Below are positions 21,851-33,155 of a stretch of DNA of 64,000 nt, in pieces. Origin of the DNA: Viola odorata (taxonomy: Eukaryota > Streptophyta > Magnoliopsida > Malpighiales > Violaceae); assembly GCA_963691705.1 (NCBI GenBank), contig OY829539.1, positions 5,582,501 to 5,646,500 of the forward strand, in the 5' to 3' direction. The notes beneath the pieces were generated by a model. It made no database searches. It saw only the letters and a list, made by a program, of their open reading frames with translations, and was not told where the DNA came from. The translations under genes and the position numbers were made by a program. Position 1 is the stretch's first letter. Each line of letters starts with the position of its first letter.

Positions 21851-23701
21851 TCTCTAAACAAAAAAATATGATTTTATGTCGAGGAGAGTCATTATGATGA
21901 CCCATACATATTTCCAGTTTTACACGTGGGAATTGTAAAATCAATGTCTGAACTTTTTACCAAATAACTAACCATTACAAATTTGAGTTCAAATCAAACC
22001 GCTTTCTCCATAATTTTATCTAATGTTTTTTTTTTTTTTACCGACTACAAGCACCGGTAAATAAAGAGAAAAACAAAAGTAGCATCTTAAATGGATTCAC
22101 CCACACACAGCACCCGGAGCGTGCCGTGTCACCAATAGATGACGTTGATATTAGTTGACACGTGTGTATATATATATATATGAAAAGGTTGGATTCTAAA
22201 AAAAAAATTATATATAAATAATAAGCTCTTAAATCTCTATTTACTTATTTATAGGGAATTCATATGTTCGGGAGTTTCTGATGATTTAAATAAATTAAAA
22301 TTTTATGATTATTAAAAGGCTATAAATCGCTCTTCTAATTAGATAACCAACCCTGAAAACCGTCTTTAAATTGGATGGTTTAGTGTATAAAAAATTAAAG
22401 GAGTAGTAAAAGTGAGTTTTTACAACAATAAAGGATGCAATCGACTCATTATTATTGTCTATTATTTTAAGCTCATGTGTGACATAGTATGCTTCTGGTG
22501 TTGACTGTTAGTATGTCCTAGTTAACAAATTCTTTAAATGGTAAAAGAAAAAAGACTATAATATTAATTTCGCGTTTGGCGGTATATAACTTTTTTAACG
22601 ATAGAATAAAAAATTATAATTACACATTATTTTAAAATTTGACTAAGGAAGTGATTGGTTGTAGATAACTTCTACTTCGTTTTTTTTAATTTTTATTTTA
22701 ATCAATCTATATCAACCCACTTTTTTTTAAAAGAAAAATTAATATGTGTCTCACATTATATCTTTTTATAAATAAAATGTCACATCAATAGATTTTAAGG
22801 TTATTTATGTACAATACAACCAAATACTTCTTAAAAATAGAGTTCAATTTGTTAAATTTAGTAAACATAAGGTGAGAATTGACTCAATTACAACCAGAGG
22901 GTATGATTCAAACATTTGATACAAACGCGGGTTGATATATTATAGCTTTTATCATGATACAAAAAGTCATATATGAAAATAATTTATTTTCTGAATTTTA
23001 TTTCAACTTGAATGGAATCAATTTCGATTTGAAGCCTTGATTGAATCTAATTTACAAATATATGTGCAATTAAAGAACTTCCACAATACATGGACTAAAT
23101 TTGAGAATGTAGGACAAAAGTAAACATGATTTCAAATGTATCATTTCGCATAAAACAAAAGAGAAAGTTCAAATTTATCACGAACCGATTAATTCATCAT
23201 CCTATGAAAATTAACTCTAAAACTCCTAAAATTTTCTATTTATACCAATTATATTATTATTGACAATGGAGAAACCAGAAAATATATTCAGTAGGTGTAA
23301 AAGTAAATAGCGTATTATAAATAAATAAAACTAAAATTTTATAAAATTTAAAAGATATTGCATCAAATTTATATATATAAAGTCTTACAAATATAAGAAT
23401 TTATTACAAGTCGTTACTATTACTATTACAATAGTCACGACGTGTTTTAATAAAGCATTACATAATAACTTTACTATCAAATATATTTCTTAATATACAT
23501 AATCAAACAATCATTCAACAAGTTATCTCTTATTCCATTTTGTAATCAAGTCTTCACGAGACATATTGCAAAGAATGCCCTTTTCACACTCTTATTGTAG
23601 TAACATGTAAAGTCAATGCTATTTCTATAACAAGGTATACTAGAAAATTAGCGATATGTTTTCCTTGAGTCAACAAAATTTTGAGTCCTAAATTTGCAAA
23701 A
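21851..23701. other. AT-rich intergenic spacer
   Basis: I see no gene or clear repeat. There is a short TA microsatellite near 22165. The sequence left of 23702 is the flank of the MULE-like element; the nonamer 23702-23710 is its left target duplication. Confidence 0.4.
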
Positions 23702-24541
23702 AATGTAATTGAGAAATGCTACATCGTCGGAATGGACTGCCCGAAATATTTCACAGAATGACGTGACTTTCTGCATCCTCATCTCACTCTCTCACTCTTC
23801 CAAGCGCATCTCTCGTCCTCATCTCATCTCATTTTCCTCCTTCATAACCCAAGCGCATCCGCCGCCACCACCACTAAAGCTCCACTTCCCCGCCGATCAC
23901 CACCACCACCACCACCACCAAAACCCACCCCCACCACCACCGCTCTCTCCTCAGCTCTCCTCCACGACAACCCCACCAACGAAGAAACGCTACACCGCCG
24001 CCACCGTCACCGATCCCATTCCGTCTCCTCCTCTTAAATTTTTTGAAACAAGAAATACTCTTCGTCAACAGGTATGTGAAGGAGTCTGATTTTTGAAATG
24101 GATTTTGCTTGATTTATATTTATTTTAGGTCGATTCTCTCTTTCTTCTAAAGGATTTGTTGTTTGTCTTGTAGTCATTGAAGGTGTTTGTAATAATGCCT
24201 TAATCGGTTTGTAGTGTTATGTATTAAAGGGTTTAGGAGAGAAACAATCATTTTGAAAATTTGAAAGATGGAGGAGAGGAAAACCTAAAATTGTTGTTGT
24301 TGCTGCTGCTGCAAATGGTTTGGTAAAATTGGGTATGTTTGTTGGTTTCGTAAAATTAAATTGAGGATGGTTTTCCATTCCCATGCTTGAGATTGCCGGA
24401 TTGTATTCTTTTTTTAAACCCTCTTTTAATGTGTCAATCAGTCTATGGTTACATGCTTGAGGTATGTCTCAATTACATGTACATGCATTAATAGTGTATA
24501 AATTATAAAATAACGCTTAATTACTTTATTCTGCAATAGCA

Positions 24542-24829
24542 GCAGTATCATTTGCGGTAGAGGTAATAGAGTTTTTGCCTCAATTTGATGAGAAAAGTAA
24601 CGATAATTTGCCACAAATAGTCAGTGATGAGCCTCAATGGGAATCCCCTGTCCACAGTTAACATTCGTCTTGTAGTCTTGATTTTCTAAGTATCAGTCCT
24701 CCATTGCCGGAACCTGATCAACACGAGGAGCCATTGAAGCCTGAAACAACTAAAGCCTCAACAGATAATGCTTCCAAGAATATCCATCTTGGTGTCTTCA
24801 ACCCACACTTGAAGAAGATTAGCGGCTAG
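24542..24829 (+). pseudogene. Exon-like frame carried by the MULE-like element
   Basis: The frame from GCA 24542 reads AVSFAVEVIEFLPQFDEKSN, then DEPQWESPVHS, one in-frame TAG-type interruption (TAA at 24659-24661), then LSISPPLPEPDQHEEPLKPE and FNPHLKKISG before TAG 24827-24829. It follows a plausible acceptor (TTCTGCAATAG). A plausible donor (CAACAG|GTATGT, about 24071) ends the open frame in the left arm. The composition looks like protein-coding sequence. I do not recognise the family. Capture of a host gene fragment is inferred. Confidence 0.45.
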
Positions 24830-25064
24830 TAATCCAAGGTTGCTTTTTGCTTCCCAAGCGACGTCAATACTCTGTTGCGTCTGCATTCACTACGTTGACT
24901 TTCGGAGATTGAGGGTGAAGAATTTGCTGACATCCTTGTTGCTGCGTTCGAGTGCTACGCCTAAATTTGGAGATTAAGGATTTGCTACCTTTCCTTCTCT
25001 GTTTTTCTGAAACTTTCTATAATCTCAAGCTTAGGAAGTAGAAAGTATAAACAAAGATGTATAA

Positions 25065-26650
25065 TGATATGATGCCTTTTTATGCATGTTTTTCCCTCTC
25101 TTTTAGGTCTAATTTCACACTTGATACTACTAATTTGGCTTGTTTTCCAACCACTTTGTAGATTTGGGCTAAAGGGAGAAACTTGCTGAAAAGCGCGCCA
25201 TTTGGATGTTTTTTTTGCTGATCTTTCATCGTCGAGCCCTAGATGCATTTTGTCGTCGAGACCTACCGTCGGGGCCTAGACGAGATCTTATGTCTAGGCC
25301 TAGACGAAGCACGTGGATGTTTCTTTTCGGATGACGCTTGGCCGAAGATGCTAAAAAGATTCTAGCGGGATTCCATGTGCAAATCATCCAGCTCATCAGA
25401 GAATATTCCTCTATACCATTTTGTCCCCTAGTGGGGTTGTTAGGCTATATATAGAACCTTAACTTTAGGTTAAAGGAGGCTACTCTTTAGTATATTTTTC
25501 ATCTTTTTAGGGTTTTCAATCATTGTAGCCACCTCTCTAACATTTGGGATTTGTTCTTCCTTTATTTTTCCAGAAATTGGAGCCCCAAGCTCCAATTAGT
25601 TTTTAATCCGGATTTTCATTTTCATCTGCACCTGTTCTCTGTTTATGTTGCTTTCTCCATCTATCTTGTGCATGATTTCCAGCATGAGTGGCTAAATCTC
25701 TTAGTCTTGGCAGGGGTGTTTTAAGGATTGCAAGAGGATAGTTGGGAGGTCAAAGTGTTCTTAAAACGTGTTCATTGTTGTATCCGCTTTCTTGCCATTT
25801 TATTGTCATTTCGTGTGAGATGTTGGTAGTTTGATCACCTATTTGCATGTTTCTCATGAATATTGTCATCTCCATGGTAATAACTAACGTGAGGCCATGG
25901 AATAGAGTAGGCACCTGGTCCAGAGTCACCATGTCGTTTGGTCCAATCTGGCTAGGGCAAGAAACCGGTTAGGGCAGACTTCTCAGTGTCTAGCCCTAGA
26001 CGTGTCTTCTCTCCACTTCACGGGCCTGTGTGTATGACCCATAAGCGTACCTTGGGCACAGTGTCACGGCCACTCCCATAAGCGTACCTTGGGAGTGACT
26101 TCTCTTAAGAAGAGAAGTAGGGAATCTCCGTGAAAACAGGGTTCCTATAGCACGTCTATGGCGTGAACGCAGTCTATCCTTGCACCGATGACCGACTAGA
26201 CCTCGACGCAATCCGCCGTCTACCCCTGCTAAGATTTCTCCTTTTATCTGATTTAGTATCTTTACTTACTTTGTTATTATCTTTATTACACTTGTTAGTC
26301 TTTACCATTTTTATTGATATTCGCTTGCTTTATTTTCGTTCCCTTTTTATTTAATTATTTCGTTTGTCTAGTGTTACTTGTTATTTGCATTTTTATTCTC
26401 TGTCTCAACATCAACTGCCATCGTTGGCTAGATTCGTCTAGACCGACCAAACCCCCCCCCCCTTGTGTTACTTTTATGTCTGTTGCATTTTCATCCTCAT
26501 CATACATTTAGGGCAAGATCAAATTTAGTCCTTCATTTTCCCTGTGGTTCGACCCTGACTTGCTGCTATATTCATTAATTTGTGCATCTAGCCTATCAGG
26601 AACTTTACAAATACTCTATTACTTTTGACGCGCGTTTCGACGGCGCGTCA
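25065..26650 (+). repeat. 5' LTR of the Athila-type element
   Basis: TGATATGATGCC...GGCGCGTCA, 1586 bases. A TATA box (CTATATATAG, 25445-25454) suggests transcription starts near 25480, leaving more than 1.1 kb of R/U5. The leader contains a twice-repeated block CCATAAGCGTACCTTGGG (26038-26055 and 26077-26094) and adjacent hairpins. Confidence 0.94.
26072..26118 (+). promoter_or_regulatory. Two adjacent hairpins in the leader RNA of the Athila-type element
   Basis: The first stem is ACTCCCA (26072-26078) with TGGGAGT (26090-26096). It is followed at once by ACTTCTCTT (26098-26106), loop AAG, and AAGAGAAGT (26110-26118). Both are perfect stems (7 and 9 bp) in the transcribed R/U5. An RNA role in packaging or dimerisation is inferred only. 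Confidence 0.5.
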
Positions 26651-26655
26651 AATTT

Positions 26656-26673
26656 TGGCGCCGTTGCCGGGGA
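26656..26673 (+). other. Primer-binding site complementary to tRNA-Asp
   Basis: TGGCGCCGTTGCCGGGGA starts six bases after the LTR end. It is the reverse complement of the CCA-tailed 3' end of plant tRNA-Asp, the primer used by many plant gypsy elements. Confidence 0.85.
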
Positions 26674-26710
26674 ATTTTGTTTACGGACTAATTTTCTTTC
26701 TTTTACTTGT

Positions 26711-29700
26711 ATGACCAGGAGATCTGCACCTGACCTTCTACCCCTTGACCACGAACTCACAAAGACAGAGAGAGAATTTCGAAGAAAGGCCAGAGGTGCA
26801 ACCTCTCGTAGAGTACTTCCTCGTCCTTCCCTCGACAGTCAAACCTCTAGTCAGACTGGTCCAGAAAATCATTTTCATCCAGACCTCGACAACCCAACAG
26901 TTGTCTACCCCGAGATACTCAATATGGCAGACCGTCCTAATATCGACAATCCTCCGCAAACCATTGAGGACCTCAATGGTGCCCCTGAAACACCCAACAC
27001 TTGTATCGTTTGGCCCACTGTTCCTCATGATTGGACGCTCAAGTCCGCAGTCATGCACCATCTACCCCTCTTCCGTGGCGTTCCAAAAGAAAATCCTCAC
27101 CGCCATCTTCAGCAATTGCACTCTATTTGCGACGCCATGAAGCCAGCCAATGTCAGTATTGAGCACGCCAAACTCCGAGCCTTCATGTGGTCTTTGAAAG
27201 ATGATGCCCTAGACTGGTTCTATGATCTACCCCCAAATTCCATCAATTCTTGGGCTGAAATGTCAAAATCCTTCACCGAAAAATATTACCCATCAGAAAT
27301 GGCTAATGTAACTCGCAAGCAATTGGTGTCTATAGTCCAGAAGAAAGAAGAAGATTTTGGCCAGTATCATGAGCGCTACAAAAAGATGCAAGCTATGTGC
27401 CCCTCACACAACCTTACCGAGCACGCCATCATCCAATATTTTTGTGAAGGTCTCAAAGCTCGTGACAAGGCATTGCTCAACGCCGCTGCTGGTGGTGCTA
27501 TCACCAGACTCACACCTGCCGCCGCGAAGGCTACCATCGAGTTAATGGCAAGGAATTGCATACCCGAGGAAAGCCATCATCCAGGGCAAGATGCCCAAGT
27601 GGCCGCGATGCAGACCCAATTAACAGCTATAATGGGCATGCTTCAGAACATGGCCCCCGGACAGTCAGTTCAGGTCAAGACATGTCAAATTTGCAACATG
27701 CCTGATCATCCGACGGATGCGTGCCCTCATATCCCTGATGAGATCCAAAGTATCAACGCCATCGGTAATTACAATCAGGCCCCATATGGACAGAACTACA
27801 ATCAGGTGTGGAGACCACCGAACTCCGGATGGGTCAGCCATCAACAAGCGTCTGGGCCGGGACAACCAATGCAGCACAATCAGTATATGAATCAGGCCCA
27901 GCCACCTTTCAACGCCCAAAACTTCAAGCCTAGACCTACCCATCCCAACAACCAACAACCTTTCGATCAGACCGATCAGGGCCAGACCTCCAATTCTTCT
28001 GCCCCACCAGTTGATGAGGTAGCTCACTGTAGGAATGCCATCACTGATCTACAAAAACAAATGAGCATCATGTCTGATCTACAAAAACAAATGAGCATCA
28101 TGGCCACGGACATGAAAGAATTGAAAAACCAGGGCAGATTGCCGCCCCAGACTGAGGCCAACCCAAAGCACAATGTGTGTGCTATGACTCTTCGCAGTGG
28201 CTACGTCTTGCCCCGTCCAGAGCATCTAGGCCTCGACGTTGAAAAATCCTTCCCAGAGCATCTAGGCCTCGACGTCGAAAAGTCTCCTGAATCTGAAATC
28301 TTGCCCAAGAAAATACCCAAAGCCAAGTTTATTGGGCCTAAACTCCCAGAAGTGATGGAGGATCGCATTAGATCCCCACGAGGGATGGCTCCACGAGGTG
28401 ACACGAGCCCACAAGAATTTACCCAAGAGTATATACACAAGATCCTCGAGCCGCCCTTTCCTCAAAGGCTCGTCAAGACCAAGAAGAAGGAAGAATATCA
28501 AGAAATCCTTGATATGTTCAGCAAAGTCCTCGTCAATATCCCACTTCTCCAGGCCATCAAAAATGTGCCCCGCTATGCCAAGTTCCTGAAAACGCTTTGC
28601 ACTAACAAATGCAACTTGGCCGGGGTAAACAAGATAAGTGTGGGGGCGAATTTCTCTGCCATTATCCAACAGAAGATCCCTCCAAAGTGCGAAGACCAGG
28701 GCATGTTTGTCCTCCCCTGCACGATAGGGACAGTCAGTATTGGCAAGGCCATGTGTGATCTAGGGGCTGGCATTAATGTCATGCCCTTGACGATTTTTAA
28801 CCGTCTTGGCCTAGGACCCCTTGAGCCAACCCCGCTTGTCATCCAATTGGCCGATCGTTCCGTAATTCACCCCGAAGGTGTAATTAAGGACGTCTTGGTC
28901 CAAGTAGGCGACTTCCTATTTCCCGCAGACTTCTATGTCATTGCCATGGAGAATGAAGAATCCGCTAAAGCCACAGATGTTCTTCTAGGGCGACCATTTT
29001 TGGCTACAGCCAGGGCCAAGATAGACGTTCATGACGCATCTATCTCTCTTGAGTTTGATGGAGAAATCATTAAGTTCAACATGATGGAAGCCGTGCAATA
29101 TCCTTCTAATCTTGCTTGTGTTAATTTTGCTGATACGATCGATCCTTTGGTTGACAAAGTTACTGACTTGAATTCTATTGAACCTTTTCAGTCTGCCCTC
29201 GACAGAAGCGTCACGCCAGCAAGATTGGACGTCTTGGCCTCGACAATTAAGACTCCACCAGAATTGCATGAAGTCGCTGCCGCGTTAGAAGAGCACTCAA
29301 ATGTTGACGTTGTAGACCTTATTGTTACACAAGTTTCCAATCTTGACGCGGACGACTCTATCCAGCTTGCCCTAGACAGAACTATTACACCCGTCGCACT
29401 GGACCCCTTGGTCTTGACACTTATGACTTCAGAGCACTCAATTGTTGATAGTGTTGACCCTATAGTTACACAAGTTTTCGATCTTAACGCTGACAACTTT
29501 TCCCATCTTGCCCTAGGTAGGAACATCACTACAAATTCAGTGTCTGCCCCTTCTTTTCTACAGGACCCTAAGTTGGAGTTGAAGAGCTTGCCCTCGCACC
29601 TCAAGTACGCCTACCTTGGCGAACATGACACACTCCCAGTGATCATCTCTAGCAAGCTTGATCCAGACGCAGAGCTCAAGCTAGTGTCCACACTCAAAGG

Positions 29701-30184
29701 ATACCGCGAAGCCCTTGGATGGACTGTCGTCGACGTCAATCCACCTGACCCAGCCCTTTGCACTCCTCAACTAGCCATGACTCCAGCTGTCGCCATGACC
29801 ACTTTTGAGGCTACGGTAACCCCCGCCTCAACTGCTACTGCTACTTCCTTGACCATCGAGGGCAAGACGCCCAATGATAACCCAACTCCGCAACCTGCCC
29901 AAGACATAGCCAAGACTAACACTCACCACGATAAGTTGCCCTCTTCTAAAACTTTTGATACTGGACAAAAGGTTTTACTTTACAATTCTTGTCTTAGGCT
30001 CTTTTCCAGAAAGTTGAAGCAAAAGTGGACCGACCCTTACCTTGTCAAGAAGGTGAATGATCATGGTGTGGTTGCAATCCAGAATATGGACACGGGCCTC
30101 ATTTCCAAAGTGTATGACCACAGATTGGAGCTATTCCACGAAGGTTTCCACCCCCTGGTGGCAGACCCACCAGCCTTGCCGTAG
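26711..30184 (+). CDS. Athila-type gag-protease fused to RT start and integrase C-terminal tail (1157 aa)
   Basis: ATG 26711 is chosen because the open frame upstream only runs through the LTR end and primer-binding site. Gag occupies roughly residues 90-300 (LKSAVMHHLPLFRG, WAEMSKSFTEKYY, IQYFCEGL). A CCHC knuckle CQICNMPDHPTDAC follows at about 325-338 and a Pro/Gln-rich linker after it. The retropepsin spans about 640-790, with catalytic Asp near 683 in CDLGAGINVMP and LLGRPFL about 80 residues later. Residues about 958-1010 match the start of Athila RT (LPSHLKYAYLGEHDTLPV, EALGWTVVDV). The text then jumps, after a Thr/Pro-rich linker, to the integrase tail (DTGQKVLLYNSCLRLFSRKL...DPYLVKKV, about 1082-1115). 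RT YxDD, RNase H and integrase DDE are absent. Two in-frame tandem duplications occur (SDLQKQMSIM twice; PEHLGLDVEKS twice). The frame is fully open. Confidence 0.9.
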   Translation: MTRRSAPDLLPLDHELTKTEREFRRKARGATSRRVLPRPSLDSQTSSQTGPENHFHPDLDNPTVVYPEILNMADRPNIDNPPQTIEDLNGAPETPNTCIVWPTVPHDWTLKSAVMHHLPLFRGVPKENPHRHLQQLHSICDAMKPANVSIEHAKLRAFMWSLKDDALDWFYDLPPNSINSWAEMSKSFTEKYYPSEMANVTRKQLVSIVQKKEEDFGQYHERYKKMQAMCPSHNLTEHAIIQYFCEGLKARDKALLNAAAGGAITRLTPAAAKATIELMARNCIPEESHHPGQDAQVAAMQTQLTAIMGMLQNMAPGQSVQVKTCQICNMPDHPTDACPHIPDEIQSINAIGNYNQAPYGQNYNQVWRPPNSGWVSHQQASGPGQPMQHNQYMNQAQPPFNAQNFKPRPTHPNNQQPFDQTDQGQTSNSSAPPVDEVAHCRNAITDLQKQMSIMSDLQKQMSIMATDMKELKNQGRLPPQTEANPKHNVCAMTLRSGYVLPRPEHLGLDVEKSFPEHLGLDVEKSPESEILPKKIPKAKFIGPKLPEVMEDRIRSPRGMAPRGDTSPQEFTQEYIHKILEPPFPQRLVKTKKKEEYQEILDMFSKVLVNIPLLQAIKNVPRYAKFLKTLCTNKCNLAGVNKISVGANFSAIIQQKIPPKCEDQGMFVLPCTIGTVSIGKAMCDLGAGINVMPLTIFNRLGLGPLEPTPLVIQLADRSVIHPEGVIKDVLVQVGDFLFPADFYVIAMENEESAKATDVLLGRPFLATARAKIDVHDASISLEFDGEIIKFNMMEAVQYPSNLACVNFADTIDPLVDKVTDLNSIEPFQSALDRSVTPARLDVLASTIKTPPELHEVAAALEEHSNVDVVDLIVTQVSNLDADDSIQLALDRTITPVALDPLVLTLMTSEHSIVDSVDPIVTQVFDLNADNFSHLALGRNITTNSVSAPSFLQDPKLELKSLPSHLKYAYLGEHDTLPVIISSKLDPDAELKLVSTLKGYREALGWTVVDVNPPDPALCTPQLAMTPAVAMTTFEATVTPASTATATSLTIEGKTPNDNPTPQPAQDIAKTNTHHDKLPSSKTFDTGQKVLLYNSCLRLFSRKLKQKWTDPYLVKKVNDHGVVAIQNMDTGLISKVYDHRLELFHEGFHPLVADPPALP

Positions 30185-30479
30185 ACGCCTAAAATAGTCC
30201 GGGCCTGGACGAAAAAGATGGCCGGTCAAGGAGGCATTTCATCGCGCCTCATTTATTTTTTTCCTCGTATCTCTCTCGTTTAAATAATTATTTTCGTTAT
30301 TCCTTTCTTTACTTAGTTTTTATTATTAATTCCTGTTTTATTTGGTTTATTTAGGATGCCCCTTTCCATTTTTCCTATTTTTATTTCCTTAATTCCCTCC
30401 CCTTTGTTTTAATTTCGTTTTTATTATAAAAAAAAAACTTTATTTTATTTTTTCCCTCCTCTCCCTCATCCATTTCAAA
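30185..30479 (+). other. Non-coding segment after the Athila-type reading frame
   Basis: T-rich untranslated sequence with no recognisable domain. The env-like region found in some Athila elements is not evident. Confidence 0.5.
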
Positions 30480-31045
30480 TTTTGAAATTGCAGATGAGAA
30501 TCCGCATGCCACGCGCTCCGCGTCGCCCAATGGAGTCGCGACACGCGTCTTCAACGCCTCATCCACTCCGTCAACGCGCCATCATCCCCAATCCGTGACC
30601 ACGAATCAGCGCGCGCCACGTGACGCCGCGCTATCCACAATCCGAGCGCCCAACCACCGCACGTCATGTGGCAGATACCCCATCCAAAGCGCCTTATCCG
30701 CAATCCAGTGACAACCAACCAGAGCGCGACACGTGTACATGATCCGCGGCCTCCAATCCCTCAGCGCCACGCGTCTTCAACGGTCATCAGCCAGTCAACG
30801 CCCTATCCTCGCGCAATCAACGTAGACCAACCAGAAGGCGCCACGTGGCAGCGCCTCATCCATCCGACCGCGTCCCCTTTGGCGATCTGCGTCTCAACGC
30901 GTAGGCTAATCAACGCATGCCACGTGTCTTCAACGTCAGCGTGTCCTCCCCTGTGGTGATCCGCGTCTTCCCCCCTCACCCAACCGCCTCGTGCCACGTG
31001 TCCCTCAGCGAATCCGACCACGGCACGTGTCATCCGGCTTCCCTC
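30480..31045 (+). promoter_or_regulatory. GC-rich array of G-box (CACGTG) motifs in the Athila-type element
   Basis: A GC-rich block of degenerate units (about 50-80 bases) contains repeated CACGTG cores, for example near 30617, 30730, 30842, 30920, 30994 and 31023. There are also near-matches CACGCG and CATGTGG. Motifs such as CGCCACGTGGC and GCCACGTGTC match plant G-box/ABRE sites bound by bHLH and bZIP factors. The region lies outside the LTRs, between the coding region and the 3' end. Its role is inferred. Confidence 0.5.
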
Positions 31046-31157
31046 AACCTCACTTACCCATTTTTCCTATCTATCTTGTTTTCTCTTTCCCTTTCAACCG
31101 ACCACCTTTCTCCTTCACTCCATCTTCTTCCCTTGAAACCCTAGCCACACACTTACC

Positions 31158-31490
31158 ATGTCCCTAAAAAAACCCACAAAAATTAAAATGGTGGCCCAAA
31201 AAAAAAAAAAAAAAAAAAAAAACCCATTACCCACCAGCTCGTCATCCCCCTTGCAGTCAGCCCCCGATTCCGGCCACTTCCACTCTCGCCACACTGAACT
31301 AGGGCCGGAAAATGAGAAAGCTACCGACGCCGATGAGCCCTCCAACTTCCAGCCGCCGTCCGATGCAGACCTAGAAGTCACCGGATCTAAGCCGGCGACC
31401 TCCACCATCACTAGATCCGGCCGATCGGCAATGCACCATCGCCCTAGGGCACTCCACAACATTCTCCTCTCCCTTCCTCCTTCTCCTTGA
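31158..31490 (+). other. Small open frame in the 3' region of the Athila-type element
   Basis: A 110-codon open frame with a Lys run encoded by a poly-A tract (about 31198-31222), then a Ser/Pro-rich stretch (SKPATSTITRSGRSAMHHRP). It lies where Athila elements may carry a third ORF, but I see no signal peptide, membrane segment or known domain. It may not be a gene. Confidence 0.25.
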
Positions 31491-33155
31491 ACTCCTTTTA
31501 TTATCTTAACTCTCTTGGTTGTTTTGTGCATCTCTCTCGCATTGAGGACAATGCGAAGCTTCAGTGTGGGGGAGGATTTATGTGTTTGTGTGATATGTTA
31601 GTATATATGCTTGACTGCATGTTATTGTAAATGCTTGTTGCATGATTGCATGATTTTGTGAAAAATTAAAAAATTTCGGTTTTTCTTTACATGATTTTGT
31701 TAGCTTGTTAGCACTGCCTAGTTTTAAAACCCCCCAAAGTATGGACACACACTTCTGACTTGTGCACATGAAATAAACTGCCTTTCATGATGCTCTTGCC
31801 CTAGATCTTGCATGCTTTGCCTGCTAGCTCTTATAACCTGCATCTGCACTAAACATCAGTAATCATTTATAGCACCTTGTGAGCATTTGAGCCTAAACAG
31901 TTATATTATTCATGTGTGATTCAATGCTTAGCTAGGCACTCAACTAAGTTTGCATGAGACCCCTGGGTATGGGCACCATCAGCCTTGGGAAAGCAGCGAA
32001 AAGACGAAAAAAATGAACTTTGCATCTTTGTTTTCTTTTCCTTTGCTTTCTATCCCTTCTCTCTTTCTTCATTTCGCCCCTGACGTTTTTTGACATCTTG
32101 CCCCCGAAATCTTCTCATTTCCTCTCATTTCTATCTTCTCTAAGCACTTGTTCTAACTTTTCTTGATCCCTTTTCCTTCCAGGTGAGTAGTATTTGTCAG
32201 AGGTGGCGGGCTAGATGATCAGCAGAGCCCAAGTGTGGGGGAGACCGACAAGAAGGTGTAGATGCCGAAAAAGGTCTAGGGCAAAGTCATCAAGCCCTAG
32301 CCGAAGTAAGTTGGCAAAATCCTTGAGCTAACTCAATCTTCATCAGGTGAAGTTTGTCGAATTCGTTTTCATCTTTTAAAAAAAATAAAATAAAAAAATT
32401 CAAAACCTGAAATAAAGCAAAGAAAAGAAAGTCTTATCTGGTTTCAAAAAAGAAAAAGGAAAGAAAAACGAAAGAAGGCAAAGGTGCGAACAAGAAAAAT
32501 GAAGTATTGTCAGCATGGCTCCCAAGAGAAGAACTCCCCCAGACGAAGAACTTCGTCTAGCCCTCGACTGTCTGCCCTTGACGGATACTGCCTCACCGTT
32601 TCATCTCCATCCGGTTTTTTTTTTCCGTTCTATTCTCCTTCTCTTTTCCTTCCTCTTTGTGCTCTTTGTATATAATATATCCTTTTGCTTTTCCTATTTT
32701 CTTTCTTTCTTTCTTTCCCTTTTCTCTCCATATTCTTCATATTCTCTATACACCTTTCCTTTCAATCCTTTTTTATGGTGCAAAGTTCATTTCTGATTGT
32801 TGATTGCCTAAGCATGTGGATTTTAACTCGGGTTGATGTGCAAATTGTGTTGTGTGTCTTGTTAATTTTGCATATTTGAGTGATTACACACCGAGCCTAG
32901 TTGAGTGTGAGTGTAAACACTTGCCCTGGTGAGGATTGCTGATGCCAAGTCTGATGTGGTAAAGTTTCTTCATTAGGGTCGTTATCCTAATGATTTGATG
33001 CAGAGTTATCTAGGCGGAGTATGTCTTGACATGGTTAGGGCTGATTGTTTGGTTCGTTAATTCTTGTGCTATGGTTGGTTGTGCTTGTCTGTGTCTTGGG
33101 GTGTGTTTTCCTTTTTGATTGCTCGAGGGCGAGCAATGGGCAGTGTGGGGGAATT
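31491..33155 (+). other. 3' non-coding region of the Athila-type element with three polypurine-like tracts
   Basis: AGTGTGGGGGAGG (31562-31574), AGTGTGGGGGAGA (32230-32242) and AGTGTGGGGGAATT (33142-33155) are three near-identical purine tracts. The last directly abuts the 3' LTR and is the functional polypurine tract. The first follows the Athila-typical phrase ATTGAGGACAATGC. No gene is seen between them. Confidence 0.6.

Noticed and set aside
23874..24068. Gly/Val-rich and His/Pro-rich frames on both strands
   Set aside because: Driven by a CACCAC microsatellite inside the inverted-repeat arm; not independent genes.
25750..26511. Several 60-70 codon frames inside the Athila LTRs (repeated at 33841-34602)
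   Set aside because: Identical because the LTRs are identical; no family similarity and no coding signature.
32484..32879. Overlapping short frames in the Athila 3' region
   Set aside because: T-rich low-complexity translation with no domain; considered untranslated.
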